64,000 nt of DNA from Oidiodendron maius Zn (Eukaryota > Ascomycota > Leotiomycetes > Myxotrichaceae). The DNA lies in NCBI GenBank assembly GCA_000827325.1, contig KN832870.1, forward strand, positions 4,960,001-5,024,000. Direction: 5' to 3'. This document shows positions 11,412 through 22,526 of this stretch, piece by piece. The translations under genes and the position numbers were made by a program. The first letter of the stretch is position 1. Every line of letters starts with the position of its first letter. The notes under the pieces were generated by a model. That model saw only the letters and a program-made list of their open reading frames with translations. It was not told the DNA's origin and did no database searches.

Positions 11412-13004
11412 TCACGGTGTCCGAGGCTTCTTCCAATAGTATTGCTGTTTTAAAGTTAGACCGGCCATTATGGAAGAAAAAACTCATTTTCTTACCTTAT
11501 GTTGCTTCCTGCAGTTTCTCAAGCTTGGTTTTCTCAGTCCATCTACGACAGCCGCACGCCGCTGAGTGTCGGTGTCCTCATCGGGAATGTAGTAGTACTC
11601 GCTCTCCAGAGGCTTTCCAGCTGCGTCCTTTCCCTCACGACCAATCTCGCCAACGCACGGCGCGGCGTTGAGCAGTTTGCGCAGGTCATTCTTGGTGAGA
11701 CCTTTGTTCTCCAGATGATTGGGACTGGCTCCTTTCAGATCGGCGGGCAGGTTCTGGAAGATGACAGAGAGTGGGGTGGATGAGAGGCGCGAGAAGGCAA
11801 GTTGGTTGACAACATGGTTGACGATGGGGATGCTCTCAGCTTGATTCGTGGACTCGGATCGAGATCTGCTGTTTGGAGAGCCCGCCAAACCAAGCCCGCC
11901 CCGACCACGAGGACCTTCCGGTGAGGCAACTGCAGTGAAGGATGCCATCTTAGAAGCTATGTTTGCACCGAATGGCCCGAATGAGTGGATAATGGGATCG
12001 TTCTCCTCGTCCGGGTCTTGGCCTTCGTCCGGGTCGCTGAGTTCACTGGACTGGCTCTCGCCAACATCGGCTGCGAACGAGGTGGCAGGTAAAGTGGAGA
12101 TCTGCGAATGACCGGCAGCAATGTCTTGATTCTCCTCAGCGGCATCTTCATCCTCATATATCTTGACAATAGGCTCATCACTGTCCGAGAACAGGCTAGA
12201 GAGGGCGTGTGAGTTGTTAGTGGGTCCCGCAGGAGTAGGAGAGACCGGAGTATCGATGCGGCGAGCACGCCGAAGAGGACTGGATTGAAGGTCTTGGCCG
12301 ACGGCATGAATTCCAGAGACACGACCCAATGGCGAGTTATCGTCATCCCAGGTCGAGTCTGTCAACTCACTGGCGGAGTCCTTACGGTCTCGCTCCGGCC
12401 AGGCGATGATCACGCGTGCATCCTGGACATCGAGCATGATCTCTGCGTCTTCAGTCTCTGATGTGAAGGTATCACCCTTTGCCAATTCCCAGGTTCGGCC
12501 CTGACAATGGAGCTTGGCACCATTCCAGCCATTACAAACGATCTCCACCTTGTTCGGCTCGAGAGGCGAGGAAGCGGCGATGTAGCGAGCTTGAATGTGG
12601 ACTCGGGAGATAAGACGATTGGCAGACAGCTGGTAATGAGATGAGTTGCTGGACCTGCCCATAAGAAGGGTCTCGCCATTCTCGGGGAGGGAAACTGTTG
12701 GAACAGCAGAGAGAGGAGCTCGCTCAGACGCGGAGGACTGGGCGCGGTGATGGCCAGCCCGGGTATGGACCTGGGGCGGTGAGGAGGAAATGATGCCAGT
12801 GGTCGAGGTAGGAATCGGGGTAGGGTACTTCTGAACCGCATCCTGGCGCTCAGAAGGAGACGATCTGGCTTGCCTCTTCGACGGGCGTGGGAGCGCGGGC
12901 GAAGAGAATGGTTCGAAAGCCGGCAGCAGGGTAGGGGCTGGGCGCTTCACACCTGCAGTCGACTGAGCGGGCTTGGGACTCATCTTGCTTGGCGACGAAT
13001 CCAT
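11412..13004 (-). CDS. FHA-domain protein, Tos4/Plm2-like
   Basis: 513 residues. Exon 1 is 13004-11496, the intron 11495-11445 (GTAAGA...AACAG), and a short last exon 11444-11412 adds QYYWKKPRTP after RNCRKQHK. The N-terminus is Ser/Pro-rich and basic. An FHA domain follows, with the signature GRSSNSSHYQLS, then NRLISRVHIQARY and VCNGWNGAKLHCQG (residues about 115-175). FHA domains bind phosphothreonine. The middle is acidic (SDPDEGQDPDEENDP), and the C-terminal domain (LSVIFQNLPADLKG to the end) is the one that accompanies FHA in fungal Tos4/Plm2 proteins, which act with G1/S transcription and the DNA-damage response. Upstream ACGCG elements fit cell-cycle control. The yeast role is known; here it is inferred from domain order. 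Confidence 0.85.
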
Positions 13005-13055
13005 GGCGAAAGAGATTCGAATGCTATTAGAAACAACTGAGAAAGAAGGTTCTTC

Positions 13056-13108
13056 AACGCGGCTTCAATGCACCACCGCGTGCAGGACGCGGCTGCGAGG
13101 CACGCGAT
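13056..13108. promoter_or_regulatory. Cluster of four ACGCG (MCB-like) cores
   Basis: Four CGCG-centred sites (AACGCGG, CCGCGTG, GACGCGG, CACGCGA), each containing ACGCG on one strand, fall in 53 bases that begin 52 bases upstream of the FHA gene start. A fifth (GCGCGTTTT) lies near 13275. ACGCGT-type MCB elements bind MBF in yeasts and drive G1/S genes; use here is inferred. Confidence 0.5.
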
Positions 13109-13957
13109 TGAGGCAACAAAATTGAGGATGCTCAGAAGGGAAGAAGAAAAGGAAGAATCACGTAGATGCGAGGCCGTGAAGGGAGAAATGAAGGTTGGCC
13201 TCTCGACGGTCTTGAAAGGTCGAGGTGGTGGAGGAGGTCGTTGAAGTGAAGACCGTCTGGGTTGGATGAAGCACACAAGCAGGCGCGTTTTGGGACTAGT
13301 ACCGAGGCCACCCGCACTATTCTGCCGCAGGAATAATCGTGCACAAAGTTATGACGTGCCTTCGGCCTTGTTGACCGCGACGAGCTCTGTAGTCGGGATC
13401 CCGAGGACAATGATATTGTGAACATGGTAATTATTATTCTACCGATGTTTTAACTTTCAATTCTTCCCTCTATCATGTTTTTGCACCCCATTTTTATGCT
13501 TTCTCGTCGCGCTGCTCGAGCAAATCTGCGCATCCTTGCTCCCCTCTCCACTCTGGCCATCCAACCTCCCCGTCGCGGTCGACACACGCTATGTTACGCG
13601 CCGATGGCACAAATCGCGATTTGCACAGTAGCCAAATGCAAGGCAGGGTTTCTGGATGCCGCCGGCCTACGATAATTTGCAACAATCCATGATTTCCCCT
13701 CAAATTCCAACTTCTGTGCTTCCCATCTTCTCGGAAGGACATAAAGGCGGTGAGCCTTTTAAAGAGCTCCCAGACAGTTAGTATTATCTGTTTTGGAATG
13801 TTCCAACACCCTCACAGTTACTTTTAAGGAAGATTAAACATAAAATCTCTGCCGTAATATCTCCTCGTGCAATAAAAGTTGGTATAATTCTGTGTACGGA
13901 GTTATGAGAGCCTTCAATGGTCCCTCCAGCATCGTGAGCTCCTCTGCCTTATCTCAA

Positions 13958-13965
13958 TCACGTGA
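13958..13965. promoter_or_regulatory. TCACGTGA palindromic E-box
   Basis: Perfect eight-base palindrome with a CACGTG core, 143 bases upstream of the Cic1/Utp30-like gene. bHLH factors (Cbf1/SREBP-type) bind such sites; the factor here is unknown. Confidence 0.4.
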
Positions 13966-14107
13966 AGATAAGACCGGGTTAAACTTGATCCGATGCCGAG
14001 GAAATTTCTGAAAAAATAATTGGCGGGGAGGGAAGCAGAGACCGGCGTACAAACGCTGTAAATCTCAGCAGATTCAGGAAAGCATTCTCAGCCCTCCTGT
14101 TGCAACA

Positions 14108-15345
14108 ATGGCGACCGCTTCAACTGCACTGACCGCGAAGGTCAGCAATGGCTCGCCTTACCAGCTCAGCCAGGAGCAGGTGCGATCTCACATATCTCTC
14201 CAGATTTGCAAGCATGTCCTAACTCATCTCAGACCCTGAAAGCCTCGACGGCCCTCTTAAAACATATCAAGGCCACGGAGAAAGCAAGCACAGAATCTAA
14301 GCCAAATCTCTTATCTGGAGATGAGGAAGGAGAAGACGAAAGTGTAGCCATCTGGCTCCAACTCACAACCAAAAAACACATCACCGATACCAAGCGTCTT
14401 AAGCCAGGAAAACTCTCAGTGCCTCATCCTCTTAACACGTCCTCCACCACAATAATCTGCCTCATAACTGCCGACCCGCAAAGAACGTACAAGGACATTG
14501 TCGCCTCTCCCGCCTTCCCCTCCGAACTGGGATCGAGAATTACCAAGGTAGTGGGGATTTCTAAGATCAAAGCCAAGTGGACGCAGTACGAAGCCCAAAG
14601 AAAGTTATATGCTGAGCACGATATCTTCCTCGCAGACGACAGGATTGTGACCCTACTGCCTAAGCTACTAGGCAAAACTTTCTACAAAAATACCACTAAG
14701 CGCCCCATCCCCGTCACCCTCCTTCCTCCTGCGCCCCGCACGGAAGGCAAACGAATCGCCCGCGCAAAAGGCGACGGACCTCAAGCGGCTACACCTCAAC
14801 AGATTGCATCCGAGATTGAGAAAGCTATCAGGGGTACCCTGGTGCACCTCACGCCCTCCACCAACACAGCTGTGAAAGTAGGGTACGCCTCATGGGATGC
14901 ACAAAAGCTTGCCGAGAACGTGGATGCAGTAGCCGGCGCCATGATCGAGAAGTACGTGCCAAAGAAGTGGCGGGGAGTGAAGAGCATACACATCAAGGGT
15001 CCGACGACGGCGGCGCTTCCGATCTGGCTTGCGGACGAGCTGTGGGTTGATGAGGCCGATGTAGTGGATGAGGAAACGGCGAAGCAGATCACTGGTGCGA
15101 ATGTGGGAAAGAAGAGGAAGGCGATAGGAGGAGAAGAAGGCGAAGGGGAGAAGAAGAAGGGGAAAGAGGAGGAGAAGAAGGAGAAGAGTAAAAAGCAGAA
15201 GTTGGTGCCGAGTAATGACGATAAGTTAGATAAAGAGATCGCGCTGAGAAAGGAGAAGCTGAAGAAGCAGAAGGAACAGGCGGTGTTGGATGTTGAGGAT
15301 GATGTGCCGAAACCTACGAAGAAGGCTAAGAAGTCTAAGGTATAA
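14108..15345 (+). CDS. Ribosome biogenesis protein, L1-fold (Cic1/Utp30 family)
   Basis: 394 residues. Exon 1 is 14108-14179, the intron 14180-14232 (GTGCGA...CTCAG), exon 2 14233-15345. The ribosomal-protein-L1-like domain spans about residues 25-275: TLKASTALLKHIKA at its start, LTTKKHI in the first strand, DDRIVTLLPKLLGKTFY and KRPIPVTL in the middle, VGYASWDAQKLAENV near its end. The last 100 residues are a Lys/Glu-rich tail with many KK and KKxK clusters, likely nucleolar targeting. Family members bind pre-rRNA in nucleolar 66S or 90S particles. Cic1 and Utp30 share this fold, and I cannot choose between them by eye; the long basic tail favours Cic1/RSL1D1-like proteins. It is convergent with the thioesterase gene, with 269 bases between stops. 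Confidence 0.86.
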
Positions 15346-15614
15346 AGGTAACCCCGGATTCGAGCTTCCATAGGCGTTTATGGAGTATGGTGGTTTTGCT
15401 TAAGTATATCTGTCCCTAGATTCGTTGAGCGGGAATAACATATAGCTTTCGGTTTCTTTCCGCACTCCATAATCATCAGATTTACACATCAATTTCAAGG
15501 TGAGAACTTCTTGAAGAGTTCATAGCATTTCTAGACGCTCCACAAAACCAGTCCCAAGCCCAAGACCGAAAGAAACCCGTTCGCTATACCAACACATAAT
15601 CAAACACTGTCACT

Positions 15615-16619
15615 CTATAATTCCTGCTGGAGACTATTCTCTGCGCCGAACGTCGAGAACTTTCTCCCGTACGGGCCGTAATAACCCGTAAAAACATCCT
15701 CTAGTAATGTCTGCAGCAAATTCATGTGCCCACCTGGCGTCGACTTGAACTCTAGAGCGCCCTTCTTATCTAACGTCTTCAGCCCAAGCCAATCCTCCTT
15801 ATATAAATCCCTATCTCTCAGCATCGTCACTTCCGTGCCATTGACCTCAGCGAACCAGCCGGATTCTTTCGGGACGACAGTCACATCGTCCTCAAAGATA
15901 TACATCACGAATTTCTCTAACTTCTCCATGTTGTTTTTGTACTTTACATTCTTCTCCGCACGCTCGTTGTTGACGTCAGCCAGAAAATTGCTGCTCTCTA
16001 GGTACCTTGCATATTCATCAGGATTTGGATCGCGGAAATACTGCGCTGGAACGAGGCGGTTTTGCACAAGGGAGCTCCAAGTGTTGGAGCGCAGGAGGCC
16101 CTGCCATCCTTTGCATAGCCAGTCTCCGTCCCCGCAACTCTGGAACTCTGAGATGCCATTGTGCTGGCTTCCCATCGTCACTAGACTCCGCACTGGCGGG
16201 AAGTTGCAACGCTCGATATACCCGCGCAGGAACTGGCCGCCCTGGGAGAAGCCGAGAGCATCGACGGCGGGAGCGGTGGAGAGGATGGGATGGGATGCGA
16301 GGTCCGAGCAGACTTTGTCGATTTGTTCTGTGAGGTTGCCTAGGAAGGTTGCGGTTCTGTCGGCGCCTGCATCGTCCTCGATATGGATTAGGTAGACGAG
16401 AGTGCCTGGATTTATGTCATCGGCGAGCTTCGCAACGGCTGCGAGGCCATCAGCTTGGTAATTGTCGCCCAGGCCGTGCCAAATGATGAGCGGGAGAGGC
16501 GTGTCGTTGTCATCGTCGTCTCTCGGGAAAGCGTTGGATCGCGGTGCAGGAACGATGAGCGAGCGGACGAGGGTTGCAGTTGCGAGGAGAGAGAGGAGGG
16601 CGGCGAGACGTGCCATCAT
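15615..16619 (-). CDS. Palmitoyl-protein thioesterase (PPT1-like)
   Basis: 334 residues, single exon. The enzyme removes S-linked fatty acyl groups from proteins in the lysosome/vacuole. A signal peptide is clear (MMARLAALLSLLATATLVRS). The alpha/beta-hydrolase fold shows IIWHGLGDNY (oxyanion region), the nucleophile elbow GFSQGG with Ser125, the acid in FEDDVTVVPKESGWF (Asp245), and His298 in GGHM; spacing and order match PPT1. The length is close to animal PPT1 (about 306) plus a short acidic insert DDDDND after the signal peptide. NGT and NLT give N-glycosylation sequons. In S. pombe this enzyme is made as a fusion with a dolichyl pyrophosphatase; here it stands alone. The start at 16619 is followed at once by a second Met. 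It shares a compact 269-bp divergent region with the Ctk2 gene. Confidence 0.93.
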   Translation of the reverse strand: MMARLAALLSLLATATLVRSLIVPAPRSNAFPRDDDDNDTPLPLIIWHGLGDNYQADGLAAVAKLADDINPGTLVYLIHIEDDAGADRTATFLGNLTEQIDKVCSDLASHPILSTAPAVDALGFSQGGQFLRGYIERCNFPPVRSLVTMGSQHNGISEFQSCGDGDWLCKGWQGLLRSNTWSSLVQNRLVPAQYFRDPNPDEYARYLESSNFLADVNNERAEKNVKYKNNMEKLEKFVMYIFEDDVTVVPKESGWFAEVNGTEVTMLRDRDLYKEDWLGLKTLDKKGALEFKSTPGGHMNLLQTLLEDVFTGYYGPYGRKFSTFGAENSLQQEL

Positions 16620-16888
16620 GGCAATAAATAGTGCAGGGCAGATAGATCAGAGTGTAGAGAAGCTCATTCACGGGGGATCATCTTATGTTAGAAGATGTTG
16701 GGAGTTGAAGTTAAAGCTCCAAAGCCACGAGGGACGGCGAGGCTGGAAGGGTTTCGGCAGGCAGCACTAAATTGGCGGGATCTAGCGAGGCTGCTGGGAC
16801 TTTACCTTTCCGGATACCTCAGGAGCCAAAGACAGAATGGGATGATATCGAGGTTAGATTTTATATCTCTATATAAAAACACAACAAC

Positions 16889-18226
16889 ATGGCTCCAGCG
16901 GCTCCGGCTACCCCAGGGCCAGTTCCTGTGCAAGGGCCTCATCCCTCCTTCATCCAGGTTGCAAAACCGTACCTCTTCCACCAGCAGATCCAGGGCCAGC
17001 TCATCGCCATTGGAACCAACCCAACGCGCGAGGATGCTTTCCGGCTGCAAGGAGTGCAGTGGGTCAGTGATGTGAGAACAGCTTTGCAATTGTAAGTTGA
17101 CTTTGGGGGATTATTGCCACATGCGATCCTGTTCTAATGCTCTATAGGCCAGTGCGAACTTTCACCACCGCCGTCAGCTACTACCACAAGTTCCGCATCG
17201 TCCACAGGGACACCGAATACCAGTACCAGGATGCGGCAGCCGCAGCCCTCCTCACTGCCTGCAAGATTGAGGACACGTTGAAGAAATCGAGAGAAATCCT
17301 CTGCGCGGCATATAATTTAAGATCCAGCTCTGAACACTTGAGCCCTGATGACAGCGTAAGGCTTGTATTATAACTGCTATTTTATGGGGCTCTCTAAACT
17401 GACTTCGTCGAAGACATTCGATGGGCCATCCAAGATAGTTATCGGACTTGAACGACTCATGCTTGAGTCGTCTGGCTTCGACTTCCGGGCCCGATATCCC
17501 CACAAGCACCTTATCAAACTGGCCAAAGATCTAGGCATCGACAGAGCTGTTGGGAAACTTGCTTACACTATCATGCTGGACCTCTACCGAACCTTTTCTC
17601 CCCTCAAACAGACCTGCGCGACGATGTCGGTGGCATGTATCGAGCTTGCTACAATGATATTGGAGAAGCAGCAGGATGTCTTGTCTGCGGACGATTATGC
17701 AAAGTGGTGCACGACACGAGCAGAGGTTATGGAGACGATGCTTGACCTTCTGGATCTGTATACGCATTTTCAAAAGTCTTCGGTTATCGGGCCATCGTAC
17801 GACATCGACAAATTCATCCAGCTCAAGATCCAACTCAACCAAGGAGTGGAGGATGGCAGATACACCGAGGAACATGAGGCGCCCAAGACCAACGGTGTCC
17901 GATCGAATATCAAGACACCCAAAACGCCTATCACCCCCGCCAGCCCCTCCGACACCCGGCTGAAGGATGGCGTGTCTCCCTTGAGCCCCCGTTCGGGCTC
18001 GAGTCGCCGGGGGCTCGGCGCACGGGGGCAGGAAGGCACTGTTCGATTCATGTTGGACGCAGAAAAGGCGAAGCAAGAGCAGGAGGCGGTTAACGAGTAC
18101 TTCAAGGTCGAGTACGAAGATTACGAGATCGAGGTGGAGGAGGCCATCAAACCTGAGAGGACAAACCACCATCTCCAGCGGAATGGCCGCGATGATAGAT
18201 TCTACCATAAGCGCGTGCGCCGGTAG
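16889..18226 (+). CDS. ctk2: CTD kinase I cyclin subunit (Ctk2-like)
   Basis: 407-residue cyclin. Exons are 16889-17091, 17148-17355 and 17414-18226 (introns GTAAGT...CTATAG and GTAAGG...CGAAG). The cyclin box is seen in order: FHQQIQGQLIAIG, REDAFRLQGVQW, VRTFTTAVSYYHKFRIVH, YQDAAAAALLTACKIEDTLKK (residues about 30-120), then a second fold from GLERLMLESSGFDFRAR. The KSREILCAAYNL block and the length match filamentous-fungal Ctk2 proteins. The family forms CTDK-I with the kinase Ctk1 and Ctk3 and phosphorylates Ser2 of the RNA polymerase II CTD. The C-terminal 130 residues are Pro/Ser-rich with TPKTP and TPASP sites, then an acidic patch and a basic end (YHKRVRR). The start at 16889 is the first ATG after the 269-bp divergent region. 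Confidence 0.88.
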
Positions 18227-18978
18227 TGCAGCCGCGTTGCGTGGAGGCGTTTTTTAAGGGATGGAATGGGACAGGGCGGGCGGATTTGCACATGGCGTTT
18301 ATAGAGATGATACCTAGGCAATCGCAACACCAGAAGTACCCGCAACTGCACATGGTAGTGAACGCTCTTGTACTATCCAACTCTGTTCCCCAGCAGACAG
18401 AAGATCCCACTCAGATGCTCAAGAGCTGCGGTCCCCTTTTCCTGGCAGCCTTGTGCCTTTTCTTCATCCTCAGGCATCCCTGTTCCGATGACGTCTCGCC
18501 ACCTCGGCCCCCAGAAAACAAAAGGTTGAAGGGAAACTGGAAACAGGGAAGAAGCACATGCCATTGAATTATTTGGCCCATCAAAGGCTTCTTCTCCCTC
18601 CTCTCCTCTGTAGCCCGCTCGAATTCTTTTCTCGTTACTACTATTATACTATCAGACACTGTGGAGTGTTCTCCCGAGTGAGTGCCACTCTCTATGATGA
18701 ACAGGCCATGGTGGTCACTTAGCCAGCATTGTTCCCGCTCACCTTTTCTTCGCCCACAGCCGCCCGGGAGCCGCACCAGCCACCTGTGAACTTTCACTTC
18801 AACCTCCAAAGCTCTCTCCCTTGTTCTTTTGCTCTCCCTCTCTCCAGCTTCCTACGCGCACACAAAACAGTCTCCCCTTCTATCGGCCCCCTACACACCC
18901 CGCGACGGTCACTCTCACTTGGTGATATAACCACGAATATTCATCTTTCCTATCGAGCGTCCCATCTCTTCTCCTACA
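18227..18978. other. Intergenic region, pyrimidine-rich leader
   Basis: 750 bases between two plus-strand genes. The right half (about 18730-18970) is strongly CT-rich on the plus strand, as is usual in fungal promoters and 5' leaders next to transcription starts. Nothing else is seen. Confidence 0.5.
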
Positions 18979-20069
18979 ATGGCTCCCCCGCCGCCTTCGG
19001 CCGCCCTGCCCTTGACGCAGCGGCTTCTAGCCCTCGCGCAGACGCTGCAATGTGAGTATCCTGCCCGTAGGAGTTCCAAAAGGGCAAATGCTAATGTCTC
19101 TGGCAGTTGCGTGGTTTGTTGGGTATGTCTCGCACCTCATCTCACGCCCACGCTGCTCTATGGCGTTGCTGCCTTCGATCGTCCCAGGTTTCAGTTGCGA
19201 GCTGGACAAGATATGCTGACTCTTTGCTTCCACAGACACATGACCCTCCTCTTCTGCATCCTCCGCTACAGCTTGTCGTACATCACCTTCAACTACTATT
19301 CTGGATGGGCGCGCTTCTCCTATCGCACCGCCTTCATCTCCGCCGCCGTGACCTACGGCATTGTGGTCTATAAGGCATTCCGGGCCCGCGCCAGAGCGGT
19401 CGCGCGAGGAGGAGCTCCAGTCAGCCTCTCCTCAATTATGACGGATGAGAATATCCGGGAGAATATTCAATATCTGGGTATGTGTCCACGTTTTTCAGGC
19501 CATTCGGGACTCGTCCGCAGCTGACAACCGCAGCCATGGCGCTGGTCTGGCTCTTTTCTCCACAGTACCCCCTCGCCATGCTCCCCTTTGGCGTCTACTC
19601 CGTCTTCCACGTGGCTACTTATACCCGCACAAACCTGATCCCGACCCTCCAGCCCCCTCCAGCGGCGGCCGCCTCTCCCAACGGCAAGCCCAAGTCCAAT
19701 GCCACCGCCGATACGATTGGCAAGTTCGTCAAGGAGTACTATGACGCCTCCATGGGCCTCGTCGCCCTCCTCGAGATCCTTCTCTGGGGCCGCATCCTAC
19801 TCTCCGCCATCGTCTTCGCACGATACTCCTGGATTCTCCTGACCATCTACACCGCCTTCCTGCGCGCCCGCTTCGCCCAGAGCGCCTTCGTACGGGGCCA
19901 ATTCAGCCGCCTTGAAGCCCGGACGGACTCGCTCGTCGGCGCTCAGAGTACACCCCCGGCGGCGAGACAGGTGTGGGAGAGCATCAAGAGTGCCGCGAGG
20001 ACGTTCCATGATGCGACGGATCTGACTAGGTATATCAGTGGTCCAGCGCCTCCGAAGAAAGCGTCATAG
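18979..20069 (+). CDS. Pom33/TMEM33-family ER and nuclear-pore membrane protein
   Basis: 288 residues in four exons: 18979-19051, a 16-nt micro-exon 19107-19122, 19236-19477 and 19534-20069; lengths sum to 289 codons. The family (yeast Pom33/Per33, fission yeast Tts1, animal TMEM33) shapes tubular ER and helps nuclear pore distribution. The protein joins TLQ to FAWFVGHMTLLFCILRYSLSYI across the micro-exon, so the first membrane helix is encoded partly by it. Further hydrophobic segments: FISAAVTYGIVVYKAF, AMALVWLFSPQYPLAMLPFGVYSVFHVATY, and LLEILLWGRILLSAIVFARYSW. The C-terminal tail (QSAFVRGQFSRLEARTDSLV) is amphipathic and basic, as expected for the membrane-binding tail. The order and the ENIQYLAMALVWL block support the assignment. 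Confidence 0.85.
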
Positions 20070-20955
20070 AACCCATCACGAGCTCCTCTGATTGGGGATG
20101 GTGTTGGTGAATAATAGGGTCGTGACTGGGTGAGCTGCGAAGCACCTACAGCCTAGGGGTAGTGACTGGATACCTTTTAGAGGCCGAGATAAAACAAGGT
20201 GGGCGACTGAGGGAGAAGAGGCGGCAGGTCCAACAGCTGAAAGCGTGCCTGGCCAATATGTGTTTCCTGACTTTGCACAGCATACATCATAAGCGGTCTG
20301 GTTCGGCAGGTAGATTTTTGGTTAAGTTTGCTCTATGCAACAACAAACATGGTGATATGATGGTGAAGGGGGAAAATTGTGCGCTGAGAGTTGCATGTAC
20401 TTGTAGTATGACAGTTATTTTCATATCCTTTCCCCCCGTTTTCTCTGCTATACATGTTTTGTTTCTCTCGGATAATGTGCAGTGGAATATGAAATTATCC
20501 GATTTGAATTGTGAGAGTGGTTTCACGTACGTCATATCCCGTGCAAGCAGCCTAAGCGATCGCACAAGTGTAATGAAGTTCAATCAGGTCAGTTGATGCC
20601 ATACCTCTGGTTGCTTTGTTTGCCTGCTGAGACATGGAGCTGGTGTTCCTAGCGAGCTATGTACTATACTCCTAACCAAAACTCCGACTTACAGGTACGC
20701 CCCTTTTTTAGGCGAGGAATAGGGGTAGGGCATTGACGGTTCAGAGATTTACGAAATGTAGTAGCATTACGTTTCTATGTACTATGAGCAAATGACCCAG
20801 CGCCACATCATTCTATCAATTCATGAATGTCGTGCCATCTGCATTGATATCCTATCCTATCCGCTCGGTCTTTCATCCGGCCCTGGTTTCCTGCCATAAA
20901 ACACCACTCTTTGCAACCATTAACAAAACCTTCGAACGCGACCAGGGAGAATAAC
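20070..20955. other. Convergent 3' intergenic region
   Basis: About 890 bases between two facing stop codons. It is AT-richer than its flanks and without a convincing exon; short frames of about 100-140 codons near 20160-20600 look random. Confidence 0.5.
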
Positions 20956-22526
20956 TTACACATCCACATACGAATGCACCGCATGATTCCTCAGATCATC
21001 CCTCACCCCCGCCAGGAGCACCTCCACCTCCTCCCTCGACCATTTCAGGCCTCTCGTCAGAATCGCCATACTCATAGCTTGCACGCCGTCCAGCAGATTC
21101 TGCTGCGCCCACATCCCGATCAATTTCTCCTTCTTCCCTCGAGGCCACGTATTCAGCGGCCAATAGAAATGCCTCTCTACAATATCCACAAATCCCGCTT
21201 CCCGCATCCACTTCCCATAGTACTGCGAATTCGTCACGGGCCGTCCAAGCAGCGCCGCCGCACGACACACTTCGTGTGTCCACACACTCAGAGGACGGCC
21301 GTCCATGGACGAATCAAGGCATGCGATGGGCATCTGCGGATCCTGCATCTCGAGAATGCCGTATGGGGATAAGGCCGAGAAGGACTTGTGGATGATTTGA
21401 GCCGGGTCACGGAAGCAGGAGAGAAGTGCACGGCCGTGGATGTAATCGAATTTTTGCGTGTAAGTCCAGGGTTCTTCGGCGTCGGAGACTTCAAATGTAC
21501 AGTTTGGAGGAACGCTGTGGGGGAGTGTTAGAGTATGGATGAGGGAGGAGAGGAGGAGTACAATTCTGGTTGGATTGGACTGAGATCTGAGCCGAGGACT
21601 CTGGCCATGGGATAATCTTGCGCTGTGTAGAAATTAAGTGTCAGCTTCTCTTCTGGAACTGATCATGAAACGGCGGGATAGATTGGAATTGAAAGTCCGC
21701 TGGCAATTTTTTCATACCGAATTCAATTGCCCATAGTCCAGTCCCCGTGCCAATATCAAGCACGTTGTGTAATGACGATGGAAGAGGTGCGATATGTAAA
21801 GCGCCAAATGTCAACATGAATAAATGATGCTGCAGGTCTATGAAGAAGTAAGTATGCTATTATCAAGGCTTTATTCTGTGTACGTACCCAATCTTCCCTG
21901 CTCTTCTTCGTCATTCGGCAGCACATACTCTAAGGAGTTTATCAGGACCGTCATTTGACATAGTAGAAAACTAGCAGATAAGTTTCGGGCGACTTACTTC
22001 CTTCGTTAAAAGAGTGGTATCTGCGGCCATTTTCTTCAACAAATCCAAAGACGCTCTCTCGAAGCGAAATGGTTGAACTCCTAGTAGCGAGAGATAATTA
22101 GCATAATTATCTTAGTCTTCCTCTAGTTGGAGCAAAGGTAAGAACGCCTACTCGATATCTGATCCAAGAGTAGAATCTGTGTCGCCACTTGAGGACTGCA
22201 CAATTGTGAGTTCTCGAGATCACTGAACCTGGATCCCGACTGACCGCAGAATCAACTTGCATCCCTGACCTGGCATCTGTCAGTGCGCTCGCATCGTTCC
22301 GGCAACTCTCGTCTGGCGGATCGACATTGCGATCTTGCATCTCTGCATCTGTCATATCCTCCAAGGTCATTTCCAACCCTAGTATCTTATCTCCCCCAGA
22401 TATTGTCAAATCCAAAAGTTGGTCCTGTTCTTGCCAATGTGACGTCTCCTCATGATCGTCGTAAACCATAGGATGTGATTTGCTGTCGACCACAGGGCCG
22501 GGATCCAAGGTCTGGTTCCCTGCCAT
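20956..22526 (-). CDS. LaeA-like (UMTA family) SAM-dependent methyltransferase
   Basis: 396 residues from seven exons: 22526-22245, 22195-22152, 22080-21998, 21929-21888, 21837-21718, 21622-21562 and 21514-20956; exon lengths sum to 397 codons. The N-terminal 100 residues are acidic and Asp/Ser-rich (SSSGDTDSTLGSDIE), typical of this fungal family. The catalytic part runs YHSFNEGKYVLPNDEEEQ, HHLFMLTFG, motif I VLDIGTGTGLWAIEF (about residue 176), GSDLSPIQPEFVPPNCTFEVSD, KFDYIHGRALLSCF, then the C-terminal YYGKWMREAGFVDIVE and FYWPLNTWPRGKKEK. Relatives include LaeA and many LaeA-like paralogues tied to secondary metabolism; the exact substrate is unknown. The gene is a paralogue type, not clearly LaeA itself. 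No biosynthetic backbone gene is adjacent. Confidence 0.88.

Larger units (their letters stand above)
13005..14107. other. Divergent promoter region, FHA gene / ribosome-biogenesis gene
   Basis: 1.1 kb between two outward-facing start codons. It contains the ACGCG cluster next to the FHA gene and a TCACGTGA palindrome (13958-13965) 143 bases before the other start. No gene is seen in it. Confidence 0.6.
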
